Assembly (NCBI GenBank): GCA_022561095.1
Contig: JADFRV010000010.1
Location: forward strand, 1-22,496
Direction: 5' to 3'
From: Chloroflexota bacterium
Lineage (GTDB): Bacteria > Chloroflexota > Dehalococcoidia > SM23-28-2 > RBG-16-64-32
Length of the DNA stretch: 22,496 nt
A program made the position numbers and the translations under genes. The notes under the pieces were generated by a model. The model was not told where the DNA came from, did not search any database, and worked only from the letters and a program-made list of their open reading frames with translations. Each line of letters opens with the position of its first letter. Position 1 is the stretch's first letter. Shown one piece after another: positions 17,528 to 22,496 of the stretch.

Positions 17528-17846
17528 TCAGCCCTGTGAGCTGGCGCCGATCGTCTTGCCGCTCACCCGCAGGAGCACGCCCTCCGCCTGCTCCACCTGC
17601 TCGAAGGTGAAGAACGGGCAGCACTGGGCCTCCTCGTCGACGAATGTCGAGATCTCGCTCCACAGCTTGTCGGGGTCGCCGCGGAAGACGAACTCGTTCC
17701 CCTCCGCCGTCTGGCGCTGCTCCGCCAGCTGGGCGAACAGCTTGTCGGTGTCCGTCTGGCGGTGGCGCCCGTCCTCCGGTGTCAGGCGGCAGGCGGGGTC
17801 GGCGCCGGGCTCGCTGGCCGGGACCAGGCGGTGTCGTGTCGCTCAC
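17528..17846 (-). pseudogene. Small CC-motif (CCPFF) protein gene with an apparent 5' frameshift, between fumA and fumB
   Basis: The reading frame ending at 17528 is open for 104 codons and looks like real coding sequence: ACRLTPEDGR, then LFAQLAEQRQTAEGNEFVFRGD, then EEAQCCPFFTFE, then VLLRVSG. Small proteins with a CC-F motif in this setting occur in many actinobacteria and Chloroflexota and are functionally undefined. This frame has no ATG, GTG or TTG in its first ~80 codons. The only well-placed start is a GTG at 17846, overlapping the fumA stop and preceded by a perfect AAGGAGGT (17853-17860), but it opens a different frame (VSDTTPPGP). One extra base in a CCCGGCC run about 30 nt downstream would explain the break. 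It may be a true pseudogene, a sequencing error or a frameshifting site. Confidence 0.6.
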
Positions 17847-18688
17847 AGCGTTACCTCCTTGAGTCGCGCCGAGTGGCACTGCAGGTTGATCGCCACCGGC
17901 AGGGCCGTGATGTGCGTGGGGTAGGTCTCCATGTGCACCGCCAGCGCCGTGTTGCGGCCGCCGACGGCCTGCGGGCCCAACCCCAGGGCGTTCACCTTCT
18001 CGAGCAGCTCCGCCTCGAACTCCGCCGTCTCGGCGTCCCCATTCGGCTCCCCGACCTTACGGGTGAGCGAGCGTTTCGCCAGGTACATGGAGTGCTCCGC
18101 GGTGCCGCCGATCCCCACGCCGACGATGAGCGGCGGGCAGGGGTTGCCGCCGGACTCCTCCACCGTCTTCAGGACGAACTCCGTGATCGCGGCCTTGCCG
18201 GCGGCGGGCAGCATCATCGTGAAGCGGGACATGTTCTCGCAGCCGCCGCCCTTGGGCATGAGCATGATGCGCAGCCTGTCACCGGCGACGATCTCCGTAT
18301 GCACCACCGGCGGCGTGTTGTCCTTCGTGTTGAGGCGGGCCGAGAACGGCTTCTCCACGATGGATGCCCGCAGGCGGCCCTCCGTGTAGCCGGCGCCCAC
18401 GCCTTCCCGCAGCGCGTCCGTGAGCGCCCCGCCGACGATGTGCACGTCCTGGCCCACCTCCAGGAAGATGACGGTGGTGCCCGTGTCCTGGCAGAGCGGC
18501 AGCCGCTCCTCGCCCGCCAGCTCCGCGTTCTCCAGGATCTGGTCCAGCACTATCACCCCCAGCGGCGACTCCTCCGACTCCCGCGCCTGCTTCAGGGAGT
18601 CGAGGACGTCCTCCGGGAGCTGGGTAGCGGCGTCCTGGCAGAGCCGGCTGACGTTATCCCGTATCTGGTCGACGTGGACCTCACGCAT
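17843..18688 (-). CDS. fumA: Fumarate hydratase class I, alpha subunit
   Basis: Holds the [4Fe-4S] cluster of the two-subunit fumarase. The 281 residues include the three expected cysteines: C66 in LPLCQDTG, C150 in GGGCENMS and C184 in NPCPP. VGVGIGGTAEHSMYLAKR and the C-terminal TALAVHMETYPTHITALPVAINLQCHSAR are strongly conserved in the family. The ATG comes 9 nt after an extended -10, so the message is nearly leaderless. The gene leads the minus-strand fumA-(CC-motif)-fumB operon. A perfect AAGGAGGT inside its last codons belongs to the next gene. The symbol denotes the alpha subunit of the two-subunit form, distinct from E. coli FumA. Confidence 0.95.
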   Translation of the reverse strand: MREVHVDQIRDNVSRLCQDAATQLPEDVLDSLKQARESEESPLGVIVLDQILENAELAGEERLPLCQDTGTTVIFLEVGQDVHIVGGALTDALREGVGAGYTEGRLRASIVEKPFSARLNTKDNTPPVVHTEIVAGDRLRIMLMPKGGGCENMSRFTMMLPAAGKAAITEFVLKTVEESGGNPCPPLIVGVGIGGTAEHSMYLAKRSLTRKVGEPNGDAETAEFEAELLEKVNALGLGPQAVGGRNTALAVHMETYPTHITALPVAINLQCHSARLKEVTL

Positions 18689-18697
18689 CGCGATTCA

Positions 18698-18706
18698 ATG
18701 ATAGCA
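18698..18706 (-). promoter_or_regulatory. Extended -10 (TGCTATCAT) of fumA
   Basis: On the minus strand TGCTATCAT ends 9 nt before the fumA ATG, predicting a leader of only about 3 nt. The same 9-mer precedes icd (21390-21398) and its duplicated copy (22149-22157). Confidence 0.55.
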
Positions 18707-18710
18707 CGCG

Positions 18711-18746
18711 GAGCGGTACGTCCCGAGCCTGTCGAACCGCGACCGG
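18711..18746. repeat. Degenerate REP-like intergenic palindrome
   Basis: CGGTACG and CGAACCG form an imperfect inverted repeat around the core GAGCCTGTCGAA, a core I recall from REP-like intergenic elements in many bacterial genomes. It lies between the divergent fumA and split-barrel genes. Only one copy is in this window, so repeat status rests on recall. Confidence 0.35.
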
Positions 18747-18753
18747 ATTAGAC

Positions 18754-18761
18754 TGTATAAT
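18754..18761 (+). promoter_or_regulatory. -10 box (TGTATAAT) of the split-barrel gene
   Basis: TATAAT at 18756-18761 with an upstream TG. Predicted start at about 18768, so the first ATG in the mRNA is the one at 18778, not the internal ATG at 18823. Confidence 0.55.
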
Positions 18762-18777
18762 TGTTGACCTGTAGCCT

Positions 18778-19287
18778 ATGTCTGAGCCGAAGCGCCCAAC
18801 ACCAGAGCCGAGCCGCCCGTAGATGCCCGGCTACGGCGTTCTCGACGCTAACAGTGGCGCCGGATTGCTCCCTTGGAGCTGGGCGGCGGAGCGCCTGTCA
18901 AACGCGCGCAACTACTTCGTATCGACAACCCGTCCCAATGGGCGGCCCCACACGATGCCTGTGTGGGGCGTCTGGCTGGACGACGTGTTCTTCTTCAGCA
19001 CCGGGCGGCAGTCTCGGAAGGCTCGCAACCTGGCCGCCAGCCCGGATTGCGTCGTCTGCCCGGATAACGCCGAGGAGCCGGTAATCCTTGAGGGTGTGGC
19101 GGAAGAGATCACCGACGACTCCGTCCTGCGCCCGTTTATAGACGCCTACAAAGAGAAGTACGATTGGCAGTTGGATCCCAGCCAGGGCCCCTTGTACGTC
19201 GTTCGCCCCCGCGTGGCGTTCGCCTTCATTGAGAACGCTAGCGACTTTCCTGGCAGCGCCACGCGTTGGACGTTCGGCGATGAGTGA
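18778..19287 (+). CDS. Pyridoxamine 5'-phosphate oxidase-like (FMN or F420-binding split-barrel) protein with an in-frame amber codon
   Basis: The main product starts at 18823 and has 154 residues: MPGYGVLD, then LLPWSWAAERLSNARNYFVSTTRPNGRPHTMPVWGVW, FFFSTG.QSRKARNLAASP and a C-terminal FPGSATRWTF. This is a split-barrel flavin/deazaflavin-binding fold of the PPOX class, often F420-dependent; the substrate is unknown. Upstream, an ATG at 18778 in the same frame encodes 14 residues (MSEPKRPTPEPSRP) and then TAG directly before the ATG at 18823. The extension looks like a normal N-terminus of this family, so a sense codon has probably become amber and translation restarts at the next codon. 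The gene converges on mdh with a 6-bp gap. Confidence 0.85.
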
Positions 19288-19293
19288 GCCGCT

Positions 19294-20229
19294 CTACGCC
19301 TTCGTCTCGATAAGCCCCACCAGCTCCTTGACGGCGGCCGCGGCCTTGCGCAGCCCCTCCACCTCGTCGTCCGCCAGCGGCGGCTCCAGCACCTGCTCGA
19401 TGCCGTCGGCGCCCAGCTTCACCGGCACCCCCACGAACGCGTCCTGGATGCCGTATTCGCCCTGGAGGTAGGCGCAGCAGGGGAGGACGCGCTTCTTGTC
19501 CAGGAGGATGGACTCCACCATCTCCACCGTCGCGGCCGCCGGGGCGTAGAAGGCGGAGCCCGTCTTGAGGAGGGACACGATCTCGGCGCCGCCGTTGCGG
19601 GCCCGCTGCACCACCGCCTCGATGCGCTCCTTCGGCAGGAGCGAGGTCAGCGGCACGCCCCCCACCATCGCGTTGCTCACGATCGGCACCATCGTCGCCT
19701 CCGTGTGGCCCCCATAGACGAAGGCGTGCACGTCCTGCACGGAGGCGCCCGTCTCCCAGGCGATGAACGTCCGGTAGCGGGAGGAGTCCAGCATTCCGCC
19801 CTGGCCGATGACACGGTTCTTGGGCAGCTTGGTGGTCTCCAGCGTGACGTGACACATCGCGTCCATCGGGTTGGCGAAGATGACCAGCACGGCGTCCGGG
19901 GAGTGCTTGACGGTGGCGGAAGCGACATCGCGGACGATGCCGGCGTTAATGTTCAGCAGCTCCTCGCGCGTCATCCCCGGCTTGCGGGGCACGCCGGAGG
20001 TGATGACGACGACGTCGGAGCCGGCGGTGTTCTTCCAGTCGTTGCTGCCGGTGACGCTGCCGTTGAAGCCGGCCACGGCCGCCGACTGCGAAAGGTCGAG
20101 CGCCTTACCCTGAGGCAGGCCCTCGATGATGTCCTGCAGGACGACATCGATGTAGCCGGTCTCGGCTAGACGCTGGGCCATGGTGCTGCCGGTCATGCCG
20201 GCGCCGACCACAGTAACTTTACGTCGCAT
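19294..20229 (-). CDS. mdh: Malate dehydrogenase
   Basis: Oxidises malate to oxaloacetate with NAD+. The 311-residue protein is of the LDH-like class: an N-terminal Rossmann motif VTVVGAGMTGSTMAQ, the substrate loop GVPRKPGMTREELL with its Arg residues, NPMDAM, the LDSSRYRTFIA segment, and the catalytic His in YGGHTEATMVP. That last motif differs slightly from the usual GGHGDxMVP of bacterial enzymes. The ATG is 8 nt after AAAGGAG. It follows icd by 40 nt on the same strand and is probably co-transcribed with it. Confidence 0.95.
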   Translation of the reverse strand: MRRKVTVVGAGMTGSTMAQRLAETGYIDVVLQDIIEGLPQGKALDLSQSAAVAGFNGSVTGSNDWKNTAGSDVVVITSGVPRKPGMTREELLNINAGIVRDVASATVKHSPDAVLVIFANPMDAMCHVTLETTKLPKNRVIGQGGMLDSSRYRTFIAWETGASVQDVHAFVYGGHTEATMVPIVSNAMVGGVPLTSLLPKERIEAVVQRARNGGAEIVSLLKTGSAFYAPAAATVEMVESILLDKKRVLPCCAYLQGEYGIQDAFVGVPVKLGADGIEQVLEPPLADDEVEGLRKAAAAVKELVGLIETKA

Positions 20230-20269
20230 GGGGCGAACTCCTTTCGGGCAGGGCGGCGCGCCTGGGCTC

Positions 20270-21355
20270 TTATTGCTCCTTCAGCTTCTCGATCACCGCG
20301 TCGGCGACCTGTGAGGTGCCGACGGCGGTGGGGTCGTCCGGCGTGGGCTTCATGTCGTAGGTCACGCTCTTCCCCTCGGCGATGACGGCGGCGATGGCGG
20401 CCTCCAGGCGGTCCCCGGCCGATTGTTCGCCGATGTGGCGCAGCATCATCATGCCGGAGAACATCATCGCCATCGGGTTGATCTTGTTCATGCCGGTGTA
20501 CTTGGGGGCGCTGCCGTGCACCGGCTCGAACACGGCGAGCTCATCGCCGAGGTTGGCGCCGGGGGCGATGCCCAGGCCGCCGACGAGCCCGGCGCAGAGG
20601 TCGGACAGTATGTCACCGTAGAGGTTGGGCAGCACCAGCACGTCGTACAGCTCCGGCTTCTGGACAAGCTGCATCGTCATGTTGTCCACCAGCACCTCCT
20701 GGTAGGGGATCTCCGGATACTCTTCCGCCACCCTGCGGGCCACGGCGAAGAAGAGGCCGTCCGTGAACTTCATGATGTTGTCCTTGGCCACGGCGGTCAC
20801 CTTCTTGCGTCCGAACCGGCGGGCGTACTCGAAGGCGAAGCGGACGATGCGCTCGCTGCCGTACTCCGAGATGACCTTGAGGGAGAGGCCGGCGTCATCA
20901 CGGATCGGGCCCAGGTCAGCGGCGTCCGTGATCTCCGATATCTTGGCGATCGCCGGATCGCCTCGCTCAAACTCCACCCCCGCGTACAGATCCTCGTGGT
21001 TCTCCCGTACGATCACCAGGTCGACGTTGTCGTAGCGGGTACGGACGCCAGGGTAGTACTTGGCTGGGCGCACGCAGGCGTAGAGGTCTAGCATCTTGCG
21101 CAGCGCCACGTTGACGGAGCGAAAGCCGCCGCCGCGAGGCGTGGTTATGGGGCCCTTGATCGCGACCTTGTTGTTGCGGATGGAGTCCAGAACGTCGTCT
21201 GGGAGTACGGAGCCGTACTGCTCCGCGGCGCCGATGCCGGCCTCCTGGACATCCCAGTCGAACTGAACGCCGGTGGCCTCTAGGACGCGGACGGTGGCTT
21301 CGCTGATCTCGGGGCCGACGCCGTCGCCCGGTATGAGGGTGATCCTATGGGGCAT
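20270..21355 (-). CDS. icd: Isocitrate dehydrogenase
   Basis: Decarboxylates isocitrate to 2-oxoglutarate. The 361 residues start with MPHRITLIPGDGVGPEISEA. The substrate helix includes GFRSVNVALRKMLDLYACVRP (about 77-97), the metal-site segment is NLYGDILSDLCAGLVGG (about 244-260), and the coenzyme loop reads HGSAPKYTGMNKINP. The overall length and motif order match Thermus- and mitochondrial-type enzymes. In E. coli IDH the Lys-Tyr pair in the coenzyme loop binds the NADP phosphate; K285-Y286 are present here, so NADP use is possible. Homoisocitrate or isopropylmalate dehydrogenase is less likely given the acn-icd-mdh context. Codons 1-40 and the promoter are duplicated at 21995-22179. Confidence 0.92.
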   Translation of the reverse strand: MPHRITLIPGDGVGPEISEATVRVLEATGVQFDWDVQEAGIGAAEQYGSVLPDDVLDSIRNNKVAIKGPITTPRGGGFRSVNVALRKMLDLYACVRPAKYYPGVRTRYDNVDLVIVRENHEDLYAGVEFERGDPAIAKISEITDAADLGPIRDDAGLSLKVISEYGSERIVRFAFEYARRFGRKKVTAVAKDNIMKFTDGLFFAVARRVAEEYPEIPYQEVLVDNMTMQLVQKPELYDVLVLPNLYGDILSDLCAGLVGGLGIAPGANLGDELAVFEPVHGSAPKYTGMNKINPMAMMFSGMMMLRHIGEQSAGDRLEAAIAAVIAEGKSVTYDMKPTPDDPTAVGTSQVADAVIEKLKEQ

Positions 21356-21420
21356 GCACCATTCTTTCGCTAGCTGGGTGGCCGCGCCTATGATAGCAAA
21401 CGGGCGCCGCTATACGATAG
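21236..21420 (-). repeat. Direct repeat A, original copy: icd first 40 codons plus promoter
   Basis: This 185-bp block is repeated at 21995-22179 (offset 759) with 2 mismatches (21335 and 21407). It ends sharply at an 11-bp imperfect dyad, CTATACGATAG (21410-21420). Beyond that, only a short diverged match continues (21431-21452 versus 22189-22210). Confidence 0.95.
21390..21398 (-). promoter_or_regulatory. Extended -10 (TGCTATCAT) of icd-mdh
   Basis: Identical to the fumA element. It ends 34 nt before the icd ATG, giving a leader of about 28 nt with a weak AAAGAATGG ahead of the start. The dyad CTATACGATAG sits 12-30 bp upstream, in the -35 area, and could be an operator. Confidence 0.5.
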
Positions 21421-21438
21421 GTTGCGGATGCGCGCACG

Positions 21439-21984
21439 TCAGGCTGTGCGCCAGGGATCGGCGGGGATGGCCGGGTTCGTCAGGGCGTGGCGGCGGAACG
21501 CGCTCTCCCAGGCCGCTCGCCTGGGCCAGATCAGCAGGTGCCCCACCAGAGCGGTGCCGCAGAACAGATAGAGGTCCAATCGCTCGCTGCCCAGCATGTA
21601 GAGCAGCAGCCCGAACACGGCTACACTGCCCGTTATCGCCACCTTGAGGATGTGGTTGGTTACGAGAGCTCCGGACAGGGCGATGGCCGGCTCTTTATCG
21701 CTCTTCCCTACCATGTTGTCAATAAACCGATCGCGGTTGTAGATCAGAAAAAGTGCGACGTTGACGGCGCTGTATGCCAGCGCGCCGAGGCGTAGCCACA
21801 TCAGATTATCGCCGAACCATTCAGGCCCGTAGCCGCGGCCGACGAACTCGGGGTTGCCCCAACGTATCGTCTCGCCGACGATAACGTATATCACGATCGA
21901 CCCTGCGAAAGCCAGATGTATGGTGAGGGTGTTCTGGAACGCCTGGCTCGGCGTCTGCGGGCTATCCCGCCTGGGCCATAACAT
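21439..21984 (-). CDS. Four-helix integral membrane protein of unknown function, inserted in the acnA-icd duplication
   Basis: A 181-residue protein I do not recognise. Four hydrophobic segments are visible at about 22-42 (LAFAGSIVIYVIVGETI), 62-81 (LRLGALAYSAVNVALFLIY), 110-131 (ILKVAITGSVAVFGLLLYML) and 136-149 (LYLFCGTALVGHLL). Charged loops lie between, and no Cys/His redox motif is seen. The ATG and first ~16 codons are read out of frame from a copy of the acnA 3' end and spacer, so the N-terminus is likely a recent chimera. The last codons and stop come from the other side of the duplicated spacer. Its only upstream promoter is the duplicated icd promoter. It could be a real gene pinned between the repeats or a gene trapped there by rearrangement. 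Confidence 0.7.
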   Translation of the reverse strand: MLWPRRDSPQTPSQAFQNTLTIHLAFAGSIVIYVIVGETIRWGNPEFVGRGYGPEWFGDNLMWLRLGALAYSAVNVALFLIYNRDRFIDNMVGKSDKEPAIALSGALVTNHILKVAITGSVAVFGLLLYMLGSERLDLYLFCGTALVGHLLIWPRRAAWESAFRRHALTNPAIPADPWRTA

Positions 21985-22004
21985 GGTTTAGCAGGCCGGC
22001 CTCC
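21934..22004 (-). repeat. Direct repeat B, diverged copy of the acnA 3' end and spacer
   Basis: A 71-bp block matching 22210-22280 (offset 276) with 12 mismatches. It includes the last 11 codons of an acnA-like frame (LLNHVMAQAG and stop versus LLNHIKAHAG and stop) and a fully identical 23-bp stretch in the spacer. Confidence 0.85.
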
Positions 22005-22114
22005 TGGACATCCCAGTCGAACTGAACGCCGGTGGCCTCTAGGACGCGGACGGTGGCTTCGCTGATCTCGGGGCCGACGCCGTCGCCCGGTATAAGGGTG
22101 ATCCTATGGGGCAT
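21962..22114 (-). pseudogene. Chimeric 50-codon ORF: icd N-terminus fused in frame to acnA C-terminus
   Basis: The duplicated icd start opens a frame with 40 icd codons (through DWDVQEAG) that continues directly as LLNHVMAQAG and a TAG, the aconitase ending. The junction lies in a GCCGGCCTCC-like microhomology shared by both genes. Neither enzyme part can fold on its own, so this is a duplication scar. It has an intact promoter copy, and its last codons overlap the ATG of the membrane protein gene by 23 nt, so its translation may feed that gene by coupling. Confidence 0.8.
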
Positions 22115-22179
22115 GCACCATTCTTTCGCTAGCTGGGTGGCCGCGCCTATGATAGCAAACGGGCGGCGCTATACGATAG
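21995..22179 (-). repeat. Direct repeat A, second copy
   Basis: Second copy of the icd 5' end and promoter, 183 of 185 bases identical to 21236-21420. It lies between acnA and the membrane protein gene. Confidence 0.95.
22149..22157 (-). promoter_or_regulatory. Duplicated icd extended -10 (TGCTATCAT)
   Basis: An unchanged copy of the icd -10, now placed to drive the chimeric ORF and the membrane protein gene, and possibly to read through into icd-mdh. The CTATACGATAG dyad is also copied (22169-22179). Confidence 0.5.
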
Positions 22180-22209
22180 CTAGTGGTACGCGCAGGTCAG
22201 GCTGTGCGC

Positions 22210-22280
22210 CTGGAACGCCTGGCTCGGCGTCTACAGGCTAGCCCGCGTGGGCTTTGATGTGGTTCAGCAAGCCGCCCTCC
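22210..22280 (-). repeat. Direct repeat B, original copy (acnA end and spacer)
   Basis: The intact partner of 21934-22004, covering the last codons and stop of aconitase plus 28 bp of downstream spacer. Confidence 0.85.
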
Positions 22281-22496
22281 CGCAGCACCTCTACCTGGCG
22301 CTCGCTCAGGTTGTGGCGGGCGCTGAACTCGTATCCCTGAGTGGTGTTGCGGACGGTCACCTCGCCGCTGCCCACGACATCGCGCACGTCGGTGATCTCC
22401 AGCACGTCGTCCACGTTGATACGGTCGTAGTCACCATCCTTTACGAAGACGAGCGGCAGTATGCCGAAGTTCACCAGGTTGGTCTGGTGCACAAGG
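22238..22496 (-). CDS. acnA: Aconitate hydratase, C-terminal end (5' end beyond the window)
   Basis: The last 85 or so residues of an aconitase, which isomerises citrate to isocitrate. LVHQTNLVNFGILPLVF at the window edge is a conserved piece of the C-terminal swivel domain, followed by VDDVLEITDVRDVV and the final helix LSERQVEVLREGGLLNHIKAHAG. The open frame runs through the window edge, so the start is not visible. The [4Fe-4S] ligands would lie upstream, outside the window. Together with icd and mdh it forms a minus-strand TCA gene run. The family is clear; whether it is the AcnA or a mitochondrial-like subtype cannot be settled from this fragment. Confidence 0.88.
   Translation of the reverse strand, partial: LVHQTNLVNFGILPLVFVKDGDYDRINVDDVLEITDVRDVVGSGEVTVRNTTQGYEFSARHNLSERQVEVLREGGLLNHIKAHAG

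Noticed and set aside
16956..17879. fumB extended upstream to 307 residues
   Set aside because: The first ~118 residues are Arg/Pro-rich and read from the CC-motif gene in another frame; the family N-terminus begins at the GTG at 17525.
16665..17924. 419-codon plus-strand open frame
   Set aside because: Covers the antisense of fumB and the CC-motif gene; it is low-complexity Arg/Pro/His-rich and starts inside the HTH gene. A GC-rich shadow.
17762..18751. 329-codon plus-strand open frame
   Set aside because: Antisense to fumA, whose cysteine motifs and C-terminal signature are unmistakable. His/Arg-rich shadow.

Overview
The window comes from a GC-rich bacterial chromosome of ordinary housekeeping character. 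Gene content suggests a member of Chloroflexota: trigger factor-clpP-clpX, tlyA-nadK, a dipeptide-type ABC transporter whose binding protein has a membrane anchor, a four-subunit fumarate-reductase-type complex II, and a two-subunit class I fumarase next to malate and isocitrate dehydrogenases. That placement is inference from gene families; no rRNA, tRNA, CRISPR array or phage/plasmid backbone was seen.

Layout. Positions 1-7126 (+): the tail of a membrane protein, a single-pass membrane protein, aspS, an operon of oligopeptide-type binding protein plus two permeases (no ATPases in view), and a GNAT acetyltransferase. Positions 7187-10491 (+): tig-clpP-clpX, translationally coupled. Positions 10566-12755 (+): tlyA-nadK-NUDIX. 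Positions 12801-16096 (+): frdABCD. Positions 16283-16813 (+): an orphan HTH/coiled-coil gene with a near-consensus promoter. Positions 16956-18688 (-): fumA, a small CC-motif reading frame that seems frameshifted, and fumB. Positions 18778-19287 (+): an FMN/F420-type split-barrel protein with an amber codon in its N-terminal extension. Positions 19294-22496 (-): mdh, icd, a 4-TM membrane protein and the 3' end of aconitase. The right half is therefore a TCA-cycle cluster covering citrate to oxaloacetate except 2-oxoglutarate dehydrogenase and succinyl-CoA synthetase.

The most unusual feature is rearrangement inside this TCA cluster. Between acnA and icd there is a partial tandem duplication: a 185-bp copy of the icd promoter and first 40 codons (2 mismatches) is fused in frame to a diverged copy of the acnA 3' end. 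This makes a 50-codon chimeric ORF that overlaps the start of the 4-TM gene. Between frdD and fumB, a decayed copy of the last 13 codons of fumB and a ~37-bp direct repeat flank the orphan HTH gene. In both places one non-TCA gene sits between a broken copy and the intact copy of a TCA gene end.

A second pattern is regulatory. Many genes start within about 8-12 nt of a -10 or extended -10 (TGnTAtnaT-like) sequence, clearest at tig, where TGATATAAT lies 7 nt before the GTG. This predicts leaderless or nearly leaderless mRNAs. All functions are assigned from motifs read by eye; no database search was run.
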